Shown: piece by piece, positions 18,484-28,063 of the stretch
Layout: every line of letters starts with the position of its first letter
Position numbering within the stretch: the first letter of the stretch is position 1
Assembly: GCF_029211125.1 (NCBI RefSeq)
Contig: NZ_JARGEN010000051.1
Location: forward strand, 1 to 64,000
DNA: 64,000 nt
Origin: Curvibacter soli
Lineage (GTDB): Bacteria; Pseudomonadota; Gammaproteobacteria; Burkholderiales; Burkholderiaceae_C
Direction: 5' to 3'
Position numbers and translations under genes: made by a program
The notes under the pieces: generated by a model
The model's input: only the letters and a program-made list of their open reading frames with translations
What the model was told of the DNA's origin: nothing
Databases searched by the model: none

Positions 18484-19878
18484 TCAGCTTTCCAGCACCG
18501 CCGCCAATGCGGATGTACTTTGCGCCATGGAGGCCGACTCGAACATGTCCTGCTGCAGGAACCGCTCCATGGCGGGCAGCAGGCGGATGGCCTCGTCGAG
18601 CTCAGGATCGGAGCCGGCCATGTAGGCGCCCACCTGCACCAGATCGCGGCTTTTCTGGTAGCGGGAATACAGGGCCCGGAAGCGCCGCGCCCGCTCCATG
18701 TGGGTGCGCGGGATGACGTTGTGCATCACGCGCGAGGCCGACTGCTCAATGTCGATGGCCGGGAAGTGCCCCGCCTCCGCCAGGCTGCGCGACAACACGA
18801 TGTGGCCGTCGAGGATGGCTCGGGCGGCGTCGGCGATCGGGTCCTGCTGATCGTCGCCCTCCGACAACACGGTGTAGAACGCAGTGATCGAGCCCACGCC
18901 GTTCAGCCCGTTGCCGCTGCGCTCGACGAGCTGCGGCAGCTTGGCGAAGCAGGACGGCGGATAGCCCTTGGTGGCGGGCGGCTCGCCAATGGCCAGCGCG
19001 ATCTCCCGCTGCGCCATGGCGTAGCGCGTGAGCGAATCCATGAGCAGCAGCACGTGCCGGCCCTTGTCGCGGAAATGCTCGGCCACTGCCGTGGCATAGG
19101 CCGCGCCCTGCATGCGCAGCAGCGGCGGCGCGTCGGCGGGCGCGGCCACCACCACGGCGCGGCGGCGGCCTTCGGGCCCGAGGATGTCCTCGATGAACTC
19201 CTTGACCTCGCGGCCCCGCTCGCCGATCAGGCCAACCACGATCACGTCGGCCTGGGTGTAGCGCGCCATCATGCCCAACAGCACGCTCTTTCCCACGCCA
19301 GAACCCGCGAACAGGCCCAGCCGCTGGCCACGCCCTACGGTAAGCAGGGCGTTGATGGCGCGCACTCCGGTGTCGAGCGGCTCGCGCACGGGGTCACGAT
19401 CCATGGCATTGATCTGCCGGCGGCCCATGGGCTGCGCCGCCACGCCGAGCAACGCGCCCGCATGGTCGAGCGCGAAGCCCTGCGCATCCACCACGCGGCC
19501 CAGCAGCCCGTCGCCCAGCGGCAGGCGCAGCACACCCGGGCCCGGCGCCGGACGCGGCGCGGCGCCCAGTGCCGGCGGCGGCACGTAAGGCGCAGCGGGC
19601 ACCACGCTGGCGCCGCTGGACAGTCCCTGGATATCGCCCGCGGGCATCAGAAAGGCCCGGTCGCCCGCAAAACCGACCACCTCGGCCAATACCGGCTTGT
19701 CGCCGGGCGCGCCGATCCAGCATTGCGAGCCCACCGGCACGCGTATGCCCACAGCCTCCAGCACCAGGCCGGTCAACCGGGTCAGGGTGCCGCGCACTTC
19801 GAGCGGCACGCCCGCATCCACGCGCGTCCGCGCCTCGCCCAGCAATGCGGCCCAGGCAAGCGGGGCGTCAGGCCGCAT
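18484..19878 (-). CDS. fliI: flagellum-specific ATPase FliI
   Basis: FliI is the hexameric ATPase of the flagellar type III export apparatus, 464 residues. It has Walker [14 protein letters not shown], Walker [13 protein letters not shown] and the family motif [20 protein letters not shown]. The ATG at 19878 is the start; it overlaps fliH by 11 bases, while the longer frame up to 19956 lies inside fliH. FliH restrains FliI and FliJ acts as its central stalk; their genes flank it. Confidence 0.97.
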   Translation of the reverse strand: MRPDAPLAWAALLGEARTRVDAGVPLEVRGTLTRLTGLVLEAVGIRVPVGSQCWIGAPGDKPVLAEVVGFAGDRAFLMPAGDIQGLSSGASVVPAAPYVPPPALGAAPRPAPGPGVLRLPLGDGLLGRVVDAQGFALDHAGALLGVAAQPMGRRQINAMDRDPVREPLDTGVRAINALLTVGRGQRLGLFAGSGVGKSVLLGMMARYTQADVIVVGLIGERGREVKEFIEDILGPEGRRRAVVVAAPADAPPLLRMQGAAYATAVAEHFRDKGRHVLLLMDSLTRYAMAQREIALAIGEPPATKGYPPSCFAKLPQLVERSGNGLNGVGSITAFYTVLSEGDDQQDPIADAARAILDGHIVLSRSLAEAGHFPAIDIEQSASRVMHNVIPRTHMERARRFRALYSRYQKSRDLVQVGAYMAGSDPELDEAIRLLPAMERFLQQDMFESASMAQSTSALAAVLES

Positions 19879-20614
19879 CGCCCGGCTCCCCGGTCCAGGG
19901 CACGTCAATGCCCAGCGCAGCCACGGCGCGGACCCAGCGCTTTTCCACAGTGCCATCGATCACCATGCCGGCAGACTCCACCACGCAGCCGCCCGGGCTC
20001 AGCGCAGCATCGCCCACCCAGCGCACGGAGGATGCGCCGGCAAACTCATCCTGCAGCGGCTGCTGCACGGCATCCAGGTCCTGCGGATGCAGGCGGATGA
20101 CGGCGGGCCGGCCATCGGCGACGAGCGTACCCATGGCCTCGCGCACCACGGGCTCCACCACGTTGGGGTTGATGGTGATCTCCTGGCGCACCACCTGGCG
20201 CGCTATGGCGCAGGCCAGTTGCAACACCTGCTGCGCCATGCGCTGCTCCAGCGCGGCCAGTCCCGCATCGACCGCCTGCACGAGCTCGCCGAGCCGGCGG
20301 GCTTTTTCCTGGCCCTCGTCGGCGATGTAGCCGTCCATACGGCGTTGCCATTCCAGCGCGGTTTCGCACCGCCCCTGTTCGAGCCCCTGCGCAAAACCCT
20401 CTTCACGAGCCTGGCGCAGGGCTGCTTCGCGGGTCGCGCGTTCGGCTTCCATGGCCTCTTCGTCGAAGATGGGCGCATCGGGCGGCGCCTGCGGATCTTC
20501 CAGCGCCGACACCGCCGACGCGCCCACGGCGCCGAAGCGCCATGCCGAAACCTCGCCGATCTCCTCGCTCGGGATGAAGCGGGAGTGGTAGCGGCTAGAC
20601 GAAGCTGTCGTCAC
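19868..20614 (-). CDS. fliH: flagellar assembly protein FliH
   Basis: FliH is the stator-like regulator of the ATPase FliI. The 248-residue protein has an acidic N-terminal part, a long charged helix with Gly-rich turns ([20 protein letters not shown]) and a C-terminal domain ([32 protein letters not shown]). No good ATG exists; the GTG at 20614 has GGGAGG five bases upstream (a second GTG is one codon earlier) and gives the expected N-terminus ending in SRFIPSEEI. It overlaps fliG by 20 bases and fliI by 11. Confidence 0.9.
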   Translation of the reverse strand: MTTASSSRYHSRFIPSEEIGEVSAWRFGAVGASAVSALEDPQAPPDAPIFDEEAMEAERATREAALRQAREEGFAQGLEQGRCETALEWQRRMDGYIADEGQEKARRLGELVQAVDAGLAALEQRMAQQVLQLACAIARQVVRQEITINPNVVEPVVREAMGTLVADGRPAVIRLHPQDLDAVQQPLQDEFAGASSVRWVGDAALSPGGCVVESAGMVIDGTVEKRWVRAVAALGIDVPWTGEPGDAA

Positions 20615-21590
20615 CACCGCCTCCCAGTGAGACCTGGCCTTCGTCAGCCAGGCGGCGCACGGTCTTGAGGATTTCCTTCTGCTGCGATTCGACCTCCGAC
20701 AGCCGCATGGGCCCGCGTGAATCCAGGTCTTCGCGCAGCGCTTCGGCAGCGCGCGTGGACATGTTGGAGAGGAACTTCTCGCGCAACTCCGGCCCCGCCC
20801 CCTTGAGGGCGACGATGAGCGTCTCGGACGCGATCTCCTTGAGCGTGAGCTGGATCGCCTTGTCGTCGAGCTTGAGCACGTCGTCGAAGATGAACATCTT
20901 GTCCATGATCCGCTGCGCCAGATCGGGGTCATGGCTGCGGATCGTATCCAGCACCGCATGCTCCACATTGGTACCCAGCATGTTGATGATCTCCGCTGCC
21001 GCCTTGACGCCGCCGAGCGATGCCTTGCGCACCTTGTCGCCGCCGGCCAGCACCTTGTAGAGCACCTCGTTGAGATCCTTGAGCGCCGTTGGCTGTATGC
21101 CTTCGAGCGTGGCCACGCGCAGCAGCACCTCGCTGCGCTGGCGGTCGCTCAAATGCATCAGCACCGCCGCAGCCTGCTCGTAGTCCAGGTGCACCAGGAT
21201 GGCCGCCACGATCTGCGGGTGTTCGTTGCGCAGCAACTCGGCCACGGACAGCGGGTCCATCCACTTCAGGCTTTCGATGCCCGAGGTGTCGCCGCCCTGC
21301 AGGATGCGGTCGATCAGCAAGGCCGCCTTGTCGTCGCCCAATGCGCGGCGCAGCACGGAACGTACGTAGCTGTTGGTGTCCGACACCAGCAGGCTCTGTT
21401 CGGACGCGGCCCGCGAGAACTTGACCATGACCTCGTCCACGCGCTCGCGCGTCACCGTGCGGGTGCGGGCGATGGTTTCGCCCAGGCGCTGCACCTCCTT
21501 GGGCGAGAGATGCTTGAACACCTCGGCAGCCTCTTCCTCGCCCAGCGACATGAGCAGGATGGCGGCATCGCTCAATCCCTGGTCATCCAT
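20595..21590 (-). CDS. fliG: flagellar motor switch protein FliG
   Basis: FliG sits at the top of the C-ring and makes torque with the stator. The 331-residue protein has the family's three armadillo-like parts. The middle domain carries EHPQIVAAILVHLDYEQAA (EHPQ motif) and the C-terminal domain shows the charged torque helix (DDKAIQLTLKEIASETLIVA, KGAGPELREKFLSNMS). The start MDDQGLSDAAILLMSLGEEE is typical. It lies between fliF and fliH. Confidence 0.97.
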   Translation of the reverse strand: MDDQGLSDAAILLMSLGEEEAAEVFKHLSPKEVQRLGETIARTRTVTRERVDEVMVKFSRAASEQSLLVSDTNSYVRSVLRRALGDDKAALLIDRILQGGDTSGIESLKWMDPLSVAELLRNEHPQIVAAILVHLDYEQAAAVLMHLSDRQRSEVLLRVATLEGIQPTALKDLNEVLYKVLAGGDKVRKASLGGVKAAAEIINMLGTNVEHAVLDTIRSHDPDLAQRIMDKMFIFDDVLKLDDKAIQLTLKEIASETLIVALKGAGPELREKFLSNMSTRAAEALREDLDSRGPMRLSEVESQQKEILKTVRRLADEGQVSLGGGGDDSFV

Positions 21591-21691
21591 GGCGGCCCCC
21601 GATCAGTAACGACACATCCGTCCTCCAGCATGCGGTGGCGCGTCCCCAAGGCGCCCGCGTGCAGCAGGCAGGCAACAGAGGCGGGATAAGC

Positions 21692-23398
21692 CTAGCCTGC
21701 GGCATCATTGCCATTGATCCAGTTCTTGACGATGTTGGCCACCGCCACGGGGTTCTGGCGCGTCAGCGCGCGGGCGTTTTCCAGGCGGGTCATGTCCTCG
21801 CTGAGCGGGATCAGCTCGGCCTGGGCATCGGGCGATGGCAGGGCCGGGCGGTCCGGCGTGTCCGCCTCCAGCGCGCTGAGCTGCGTGTTTGCTGCGCCCG
21901 CCGTCTTTTCCTTGGGCTTGGCCAGGGCCTTGAACACCGGACGCACGGTGGCCAGCAGCACCAGGGCGGCGAACAGCACCAGGGCGGCAGGCACGGCATA
22001 GGTCTTGGCCAGCGCGATGTTGTCGGCCTGCTTCCAGAACGGCTGCTCGGCAGGCGGCTTCTCGACGAGGAACTGGGCGTTCATGAGGTTGACGGAGTCG
22101 CCGCGCTCCTTGTTGAAGCCGATGGTCTCGCGCACCAGCGCGGTCATCTGCTCGACCTGCTCGGGCGTCAGCGGCTTGGCCTGCGCGTTGCCCTTGTCGT
22201 CCACACCGGGCTGGTAGTTCACCACCACCGCCGCAGTCAGGCGCTTGACGGTGCCGGTGGCGGCACGGGTGACGCGCACGGTCTTGTCGACCTCGTAATT
22301 GGTGACCGACTCGCGCTTGCTCACGCCGGTCTGTGCGGCCTGCTGCTGGCCCGCGGCCGTGGGGGCCGGGTTGGCGCCGTTGACGGGCGCGGTGGTGGGC
22401 GCGGGCGGCTGGTTGCTGGTGGCGCCGGGGATGCCGGTGGGCTGCGGCGGCGATTGCGGCCCGCTGCTTTCGAGCACCTGCTGGCTGCGGATGGCGCCCG
22501 CATCGGGCGTCTGGTTGGGGCGGTGCTGCTCGGAGGTGGATTCGGTCTGCGAGAAATCGATCTCGGCGCTGACCTGGGCCTTGACATTGTCGCGCCCGAC
22601 CACCGGCTCCAGGATGTCGAGGATGCGGCGGCTGTAAGTCTGCTCCATCTGCTGCACGTACTGCAACTGCTGGGCGTCGGGGCCCATGCCGTTGTCGTCG
22701 GGCGACTTGGACAGCAGCTTGCCCGAATCGTCGAGCACGCTGACGGCGGCTGGGTTGAGCTCGGGCACGCTGGAGGCGACCAGGTGCACGATGCCCGCGA
22801 TCTGCGCGCGGTCGAGCAGGCGGCCCGGATACAGGCTGACCAGCACGGAGGCCGAGGGCTTCTGCTGCTCGCGGAAGAAACCATTTTGATTGGGCAGCGC
22901 CAGATGCACCCGCGCGCTCTGCACCGACGACAGCGCCTGGATGGAGCGCGTCAGCTCGCCTTCGAGCCCGCGCTGGAAGTTCAGCCGCTCCTGAAACTGG
23001 GTGATGCCGAAGCGGTTGCCCTCGGTCAACTCGAAGCCGGTGACCGAGCCCTTGGGCAGCCCCAGGGTTGCCAGGCGCAGGCGCACGTCGTGCACGCGCT
23101 CGCCGGGCACCAGGATGGCACCGCCGCCCTCGGTGTACTTGTAGGGCACGTTCATCTGCGTGAGCTGGGCGATGATGGCGCCGCCGTCCTTGTCGCTCAG
23201 GTTGGCGAACAGCACGCGGTAGTCGGGCTGGCGGGTGAGTGCCACGGCCAGGATAGCCAGTGCCACCAGCAGGGCGGCGCCGATGCCCAGCCGCAGCCGC
23301 TGCCCCCGGTCCAGGGCCGCGAGCCGCTGCGCCCAGCCCGAGCGCGCAGGCTCGGCCGGGGGCAGCGTGGTCACGGGAAGTTCGGCAACTGCGGACAT
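21692..23398 (-). CDS. fliF: flagellar MS-ring protein FliF
   Basis: FliF builds the MS-ring in the inner membrane. The protein of about 568 residues has an N-terminal membrane helix (LGIGAALLVALAILAVAL), ring-building motifs in the periplasmic part (RVLFANLSDKDGGAIIAQL, GITQFQERLNFQRGLEGELT) and a second membrane helix near residue 430 (AVPAALVLFAALVLLATV). The C-terminal tail (VKNWINGNDA) binds FliG. ATG 23398 follows a GGAAAG site; ATG 23410 four codons earlier is equally usable, and the frame extends to a TTG at 23425. It diverges from fliE across a gap of about 170 bp that must hold both promoters. Confidence 0.95.
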   Translation of the reverse strand: MSAVAELPVTTLPPAEPARSGWAQRLAALDRGQRLRLGIGAALLVALAILAVALTRQPDYRVLFANLSDKDGGAIIAQLTQMNVPYKYTEGGGAILVPGERVHDVRLRLATLGLPKGSVTGFELTEGNRFGITQFQERLNFQRGLEGELTRSIQALSSVQSARVHLALPNQNGFFREQQKPSASVLVSLYPGRLLDRAQIAGIVHLVASSVPELNPAAVSVLDDSGKLLSKSPDDNGMGPDAQQLQYVQQMEQTYSRRILDILEPVVGRDNVKAQVSAEIDFSQTESTSEQHRPNQTPDAGAIRSQQVLESSGPQSPPQPTGIPGATSNQPPAPTTAPVNGANPAPTAAGQQQAAQTGVSKRESVTNYEVDKTVRVTRAATGTVKRLTAAVVVNYQPGVDDKGNAQAKPLTPEQVEQMTALVRETIGFNKERGDSVNLMNAQFLVEKPPAEQPFWKQADNIALAKTYAVPAALVLFAALVLLATVRPVFKALAKPKEKTAGAANTQLSALEADTPDRPALPSPDAQAELIPLSEDMTRLENARALTRQNPVAVANIVKNWINGNDAAG

Positions 23399-23575
23399 CT
23401 TGCTTTCCATTACGGCATGACGCAATGCGGCTTCATGCTCCAGGGCGATTATTCGGATGGAGCACGCCGACGTTCGCTGGATAAGCCCGGCATTTGACCA
23501 TCATTTCCACACGATGGCCGCCGCCGCCGCGCCTACGATCCAATCCTGTCCCGTATTCCCCGATGGGTAACCGCC

Positions 23576-23908
23576 ATGGATCTGCGCATCACCTCCTCCA
23601 CCATTCCGCCCATGCCCGGCAGCACCGGCGCCGCAGGGCGCGCCGCGAGCGGCAAGGTCGCGCCGACGGATACGGGCAAGGTCGAAGGCGGGTTTTCCAC
23701 GGCGCTCAAGGGCGCGCTGCAGTCGGTCAGCGCGGCACAGAACGAGGCCACGCGGCTGCAGCAGGAAGTGCAGATGGAAAACCCCTCCGTCAGCCTGGAG
23801 GAAACCATGGTGGCCATCCAGAAGGCGCAGATCGGCTTCCAATCGGTGATGCATGTGCGCAACCGCATGGTGCAGGCGTACACCGACATCATGAACATGC
23901 AGGTCTAG
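23576..23908 (+). CDS. fliE: flagellar hook-basal body protein FliE
   Basis: FliE joins the MS-ring to the proximal rod and is among the first exported subunits. The 110-residue protein has the conserved C-terminal half: GFSTALKGALQSVSAAQNEA, NPSVSLEETMVAIQKAQIGF and QSVMHVRNRMVQAYTDIMNM. It stands alone, divergent from fliF and convergent with fliT. Confidence 0.95.
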   Translation: MDLRITSSTIPPMPGSTGAAGRAASGKVAPTDTGKVEGGFSTALKGALQSVSAAQNEATRLQQEVQMENPSVSLEETMVAIQKAQIGFQSVMHVRNRMVQAYTDIMNMQV

Positions 23909-23920
23909 ATAGACCCTGAC

Positions 23921-23960
23921 ACTATAAAATCAATAGCTGCCACCGCAGGTAGATAAAGCG
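23921..23960. repeat. intergenic repeat containing the TAGCTGCCACCGCA core
   Basis: An AT-rich stretch directly after fliE holds TAGCTGCCACCGCA at 23934-23947. This is identical to 3711-3724 in the palindrome after the phospholipase gene and nearly complementary to 44433-44446. It appears to be a truncated member of the same dispersed family. Confidence 0.55.
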
Positions 23961-23963
23961 CAA

Positions 23964-23993
23964 AAGGGCAATTTCATCACTGAAATTACCCTT
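23964..23993. terminator. bidirectional terminator between fliE and fliT
   Basis: A 12-bp stem AAGGGCAATTTC / GAAATTACCCTT with a six-base loop. All pairs are Watson-Crick except one that becomes G-U on one strand. On the minus strand it is followed by TTTT, giving a good rho-independent terminator for fliT; on the plus strand it could end fliE transcripts. Confidence 0.7.
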
Positions 23994-24030
23994 GGCCGCT
24001 CGTGCCGCCGGCCACAAGCCGGCAGCGGGA

Positions 24031-24336
24031 TCAGTGCACGAAGTACGGCCTGCCCTCGAACATCTGCGCGCACTGTGCGAGCCACGGCTCGGCCAGGTTG
24101 CGGATCTGCGCGTCGTTGTGCAGGATGCGCTGCATGATGCGCGCCTTCTCGCCGCGCTGCTCGGGCAGGATCTCCTCGTCGTGCGCGCGGCAGCGCAGTT
24201 GCTCGATCAGCACCGCGCAGGCGCCCTCGTAGCGCACCACGCCGTCCCAGTCCTGCACCTGGGCGGCCTCCAGCATGCGGCAACTGCTCTCCTCGATGGC
24301 CTTGTAGTAGTCCAGCAGCATGACAGCCATTCTCAT
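24031..24336 (-). CDS. fliT: flagellar chaperone FliT
   Basis: A small helical protein of 101 residues (LLDYYKAIEESSCRMLEAAQ, ARIMQRILHNDAQIRNLAEP). FliT keeps the cap protein FliD export-ready; in enterics it also inhibits FlhDC. The ATG at 24336 overlaps the fliS stop by four bases (ATGA); a second ATG at 24330 is better spaced from the GGAGG site. The sequence is weakly conserved, so the call leans on position after fliD-fliS. Confidence 0.75.
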   Translation of the reverse strand: MRMAVMLLDYYKAIEESSCRMLEAAQVQDWDGVVRYEGACAVLIEQLRCRAHDEEILPEQRGEKARIMQRILHNDAQIRNLAEPWLAQCAQMFEGRPYFVH

Positions 24337-24755
24337 ATTCCTCCCTGCGTGGCGTTGCCGGCTGTGTCGCCGATCTGTTTCCAGCTTTGGGCCACCGGCG
24401 CGAGCAGTTCGACGACTTCGGCCAGCCCCGCATCGTCGTTGCGCAGGTTGGCATAGGTCAGGCGGACCGTGCAGTAGTCGTACAGCGAACGGAGGTTGTC
24501 CGCCACCGCCCCTCCCTGTGCATCATTGAGGCCGCCCTTGAGCCCTTCTTCCAGGATGCGGACAGCCCTGCCGATGTGGCGCCCCTTGGCCGCGATGTCG
24601 TCGCGGGCCAGGGCGCCGCGCGCTTCGGCCAGCGACTGCATGAGGCCATCGAAGAGGAGGCTGACGAGCTGGTGCGGGGTGGCTCCATCGATGCTCGACT
24701 CGACGCCGACCTGCCGGTACGTTGATGCTGCGCGTGCGCTGACGGGGGTGTACAT
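24333..24755 (-). CDS. fliS: flagellin chaperone FliS
   Basis: FliS binds flagellin in the cytoplasm and prevents early polymerisation. The 140-residue protein has the family pattern TYRQVGVESSIDGATPHQLV, SLLFDGLMQSLAEARGAL and the C-terminal helix NLRNDDAGLAEVVELLAPVA. Start ATG 24755 (MYTPVSARAAST) has AGGA about eight bases upstream; the longer GTG form at 24779 is less likely. It lies between fliD and fliT and serves the two flagellins of this window. Confidence 0.95.
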   Translation of the reverse strand: MYTPVSARAASTYRQVGVESSIDGATPHQLVSLLFDGLMQSLAEARGALARDDIAAKGRHIGRAVRILEEGLKGGLNDAQGGAVADNLRSLYDYCTVRLTYANLRNDDAGLAEVVELLAPVAQSWKQIGDTAGNATQGGI

Positions 24756-24867
24756 GCTGCTGTTCCTGCTTGTATCCACTTTGTGTACTGGTTTTATCGG
24801 CAGCGCTGCCGCGAACTCAAGGGCCGGGAGGCGAAAAAGGGCCAGGGCGCATGGGGCGTACCCGCCG

Positions 24868-26301
24868 TCAACCCTTGCTCTTGTTCCAGTTGGTGATCTG
24901 CTGCGTCATGAAGGTGCTCAGCGAGGTCAACTGGGCCATCTGGGTGTCCAGCGCGGTGTACTGGGCGCGCAGTCGAGACTCCAGGCTCGTGGCCTTGTCG
25001 TTGACCTTGCCCTGCTCGTCCACGTTGCGGCTGCTGGCTTTTTCAAGCGCGCCGTACTTGGTTGTGACCAGGCCGTCAGTGGACAGCAGCATCGTGGCGA
25101 AACTCTTCATGCGGGCCGCGATGCCGGTCGCGTTGCCACTGCCGTCCTTGGCGGTGAAGAGCGTCTTGAGTTCGGCGGAATTGCCGAGCGCATCGTCGAG
25201 CTTGGATTCATTGGTGATCTTGAGATCGCCTCCGCGCTGGAACTCGATGCCGATGTCGCTCAGATGCTGGTAAGCGCCACTGCCGAGCACACCCGTCACC
25301 ACGCTGCGCAGGCTGTTCATGAGGTTCACGGTAGAGGAATCGCCCTGCATGACACCAGCAGTGTTCGTGTCCGAGTCGTACTTGGTCGAGGTACTCAACA
25401 GGTCATTGAGTGCGTTGTAGGCATCCACGAAGGACTGGATGCTGCTCTTGATGGAGTCGGAGTCGGTCGCAACCTGGATTTCGGCCGGGGCGGTGGTCAC
25501 CGCCGTGGCGGTGACGCTCAGGCCCGCGAACAGGCTTGAGAACGTGTTGGTCGCCGAAGTGACCGCCACGCCGTTGATGGTGGCCTTGGCATCAAGGCCG
25601 CTCTGGTAGGTGGCCATGTCGGCCGCCATGCCCACTCCGCTGGCGTTCTGCGGATCGAACGACAACGCCGACAGGCCGGCGCCACCGCTTTCCGTGGCCT
25701 GCACGCGGAACCCCGCGGCCTCGCCCGTGTCCTTGGATCGCAGCAGCAGGCGCTGGCCGGACGCATCGGTCAGCACCGTCGCCACCACGCCAGCGTTGGC
25801 GTCGTTGATCTTGGCGGCCACGCTGGTCAGCGTATCGGTCGATGACACACCGATGTCGACCGCTGCCGCTGTGCCAGGCGTGAAGGTGGATGCGTCGCCA
25901 CTCCACGCGCCGAGCTGGATCGAGAGCGTGCCCGCGCCCACGGGGCTGCCGGCTGCGACCACCCCCGAAGCGGCGGACTGCGCCCGGGCCAGTTGCGACA
26001 CGCCCATGCTGAACGACGTCGCGCTCGGGTTGCCCGTGGCCTTGGCCGTGATGGCGCTGCTGTTGGACGAGGTGACGGTCTTGGTGTTCCATGTGCCGTC
26101 GAGCGACAGCGCGGAGGCGGCGTCCTGCAGTGTGGACACCAGGGAACTGATCTGCCCGTAGGTCGAGATCTGGGTCTGGATTTTCGTGGCCTGGGTCTGG
26201 AGCAGGTCGAGCGGCTTCTTCTCGATCGCCACCATCTGGGAAATGATCGACTCCACGTCCAGGCCGCTGCCGATACCGATGGACGAAATGCTTCCTGTCA
26301 T
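24868..26301 (-). CDS. fliD: flagellar filament cap protein FliD
   Basis: FliD caps the growing filament and inserts flagellin subunits. The 477-residue protein has helical ends (SIGIGSGLDVESIISQMVAI at the N-terminus, LDTQMAQLTSLSTFMTQQI at the C-terminus) and a Ser/Thr/Ala-rich central part with FliD repeats (SIQSFVDAYNALNDLLST). AAGGAG lies five bases before the ATG. It is separated from fliC1 by a strong terminator, so it probably has its own promoter, though no clear sigma-28 site is visible in the short gap. Confidence 0.95.
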   Translation of the reverse strand: MTGSISSIGIGSGLDVESIISQMVAIEKKPLDLLQTQATKIQTQISTYGQISSLVSTLQDAASALSLDGTWNTKTVTSSNSSAITAKATGNPSATSFSMGVSQLARAQSAASGVVAAGSPVGAGTLSIQLGAWSGDASTFTPGTAAAVDIGVSSTDTLTSVAAKINDANAGVVATVLTDASGQRLLLRSKDTGEAAGFRVQATESGGAGLSALSFDPQNASGVGMAADMATYQSGLDAKATINGVAVTSATNTFSSLFAGLSVTATAVTTAPAEIQVATDSDSIKSSIQSFVDAYNALNDLLSTSTKYDSDTNTAGVMQGDSSTVNLMNSLRSVVTGVLGSGAYQHLSDIGIEFQRGGDLKITNESKLDDALGNSAELKTLFTAKDGSGNATGIAARMKSFATMLLSTDGLVTTKYGALEKASSRNVDEQGKVNDKATSLESRLRAQYTALDTQMAQLTSLSTFMTQQITNWNKSKG

Positions 26302-26381
26302 GGTGGCTCCTTCATGATCACCGCCCGCTACGTTGCACAGGCACGCGGCAGTCTCGCACTTTCCGCCGCGGCCATAAAGCC

Positions 26382-26441
26382 AAAAAGCGGTGGCAGAAGG
26401 GCTCTGCTACCGCTTTTTGGGCCGGTCGCCTGAACCGGCCC
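26382..26441 (-). terminator. strong double-hairpin terminator after fliC1
   Basis: Directly after the fliC1 stop the minus strand folds into a perfect 8-bp stem (GGGCCGGT/ACCGGCCC, 26419-26441). A second stem follows, AAAAAGCGGT-GCAGA / TCTGC-ACCGCTTTTT (26382-26418), ending in a T-run. This is typical of a highly expressed flagellin gene. Confidence 0.85.
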
Positions 26442-26454
26442 AATGGCACCTGCC

Positions 26455-27666
26455 TTACCTCAGCAGCGACAGCACCTGCTGCGGCAACTGGTTGGCCTGC
26501 GCCACCATGGCGGTGCCGGCCTGCTGCAGGATCTGGGCCCGCGACAGGTTGGCTGTTTCCGAGGCGAAGTCGGCATCCACGATACGGCCACGCGCCGCCG
26601 AGGTGTTCTCCACCATGATGTCGATGTTGGACACCGAGTTCTCGAACCGGCTTTGCAAGGCGCCCAGCTTGGCGCGGGCCGAATTGACCTGGTCAATGCC
26701 GTTGTCGATCTTCTTCAGCGAAACCCAGGCGTCAGCCTGCGTGGTGACGGTGAGCGTATCGATGCCAGTTTGCGCCGTGCCGCTAGCCGCGGCAAAGGTC
26801 GTGCTTGCCGCAACGCCTGTGGTGGTTGCGGTAAAGCCGCCACCCAAGGTGATCGCGGTCTGCGCCGTACCCGAGGTGGTCAGGGCGTCGGAGCGGAACT
26901 TAACCGTATAGCCACTGGTTTCGTCACCCTCCAGGAAGGCGGTAAGGCCGGTATCGGTGGACTTGCGGTTGATCGCCTCGACCACCTGGCCGAGTCGCTC
27001 GCTGGTGGAGTTGGCGGCATCCAATGCCCCCAGATCGGTGGTCTGGCCGTTGACCGTGATCGTCAGGCCACCCGAAACCGCAGCCAGACCCGCAGTCGTG
27101 ATGGTGCCGGAGCCTGCGGCCACAGCGCCGCTTGCGGTGGCGTATTCCACTTTGGACAGCCCCGTGGCGCTGGAATTGGTCAGCGCGCCCACGGTGATGT
27201 TCTCGCCCGCGTTGGCGCCCACCTGGAACACCGCGCCCGCGAAGGTGCCGTCGAGCAGCTTCGTGCCGTTGAAGCTGGTCTGCTTGGCCACGCGGTCGAT
27301 TTCGTCAGTCAACTGCGACACTTCAGCCTGCAAGGCCTCGCGGTCGGCTTTGCTGTTGGTGGCATTGCCAGCCTGCACGGTCAGTTCGCGCATGCGCTGG
27401 AGCATGTCGCTGACCTTGCCCAGCGCGCCTTCGGCCGTCTGTGCCAGGGAAATGCCGTCGTTGGCGTTGCGCGCCGCCACCGTCAGGCCCTTGACCTGGG
27501 TGTTCATGCGCTCGGCGATCGCCAGACCGGCGGCATCGTCTTTCGCGCTATTGACGCGCAGGCCGGAGGATAGGCGTTGCATCGAGGTGGCCAGCGAACT
27601 GGCGGACGCCGTCAGATTGCGCTGGGCGGTGATGGAATTGATATTGGTATTGATCGTAGAGGCCAT
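26455..27666 (-). CDS. fliC: flagellin FliC1
   Basis: Filament subunit, 403 residues. The N-terminal D0/D1 helices (MASTINTNINSITAQRNL, QRLSSGLRVNSAKDDAAGLA) and the C-terminal helices (ADFASETANLSRAQILQQAG, ending QVLSLLR) are canonical. The TLR5-recognition segment LQRMRELTVQAGN and an flg22-type epitope are intact. The central domain is short and rich in Ser, Thr, Ala and Gly, offering many sites for O-glycans. AGGAG stands six bases before the ATG, and a near-consensus sigma-28 promoter lies about 170 bp upstream. It is highly similar to fliC2 on the opposite strand; differences cluster at residues 10-17 and in the central domain. Confidence 0.97.
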   Translation of the reverse strand: MASTINTNINSITAQRNLTASASSLATSMQRLSSGLRVNSAKDDAAGLAIAERMNTQVKGLTVAARNANDGISLAQTAEGALGKVSDMLQRMRELTVQAGNATNSKADREALQAEVSQLTDEIDRVAKQTSFNGTKLLDGTFAGAVFQVGANAGENITVGALTNSSATGLSKVEYATASGAVAAGSGTITTAGLAAVSGGLTITVNGQTTDLGALDAANSTSERLGQVVEAINRKSTDTGLTAFLEGDETSGYTVKFRSDALTTSGTAQTAITLGGGFTATTTGVAASTTFAAASGTAQTGIDTLTVTTQADAWVSLKKIDNGIDQVNSARAKLGALQSRFENSVSNIDIMVENTSAARGRIVDADFASETANLSRAQILQQAGTAMVAQANQLPQQVLSLLR

Positions 27667-28063
27667 TTCGAACTCCTAGAGGACAAAAAACCGGCATCAC
27701 TGCCGACCGGAACGCCAGTTCAACGACCGGCAGCCAAAACCGCCGCGACGCCCGAGGCAAGCCTGGGCATACACGCCCTCTTCTTGCCCGCCTCGCCTAA
27801 CGGTTTAACGCCCCTTGCAGGGCCGTTGCAATGGTTTTCGGACGGCCATGGCAAAACTTGAGGGCCTGGACGAAAAACATCCCACCGGCGGCGTCCTGGC
27901 CCGCCTGCCCAAGCAGTGAATTGCAAGGCCTTTTCGGCGCTATTCCCGGCTATGGCCCGCACCGAATTGCCCAGAATCACTACACCGCATATCGCAATGC
28001 CGGCCTGCCTGCCGGCGTCCCAGCCGGTGAATTTGCTGGCGAACCGTCACCCAGGAGCTACAA
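27667..28063. promoter_or_regulatory. gene-free 397-bp region between divergent flagellins
   Basis: No credible gene. It holds the fliC1 sigma-28 promoter (27835-27861) and a leader of about 160 bases for fliC1. The fliC2 ribosome site AGGAG lies six bases before its ATG. On the plus strand I find no sigma-28 site with correct spacing; a weak sigma-70-like pair TTGCCC (27967) and TATCGC 17 bases later is the best candidate. Several CCGGC-rich dyads lie near each start and may form leader RNA structures. Confidence 0.6.
27835..27861 (-). promoter_or_regulatory. sigma-28 (FliA) promoter of fliC1
   Basis: Reading the minus strand: TCAAGTTT, 11 bases, TCCGAAAA. The known consensus is TAAAGTTT-N11-GCCGATAA. 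The spacer length is exact and most positions match. Transcription would start near 27828. Confidence 0.75.
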
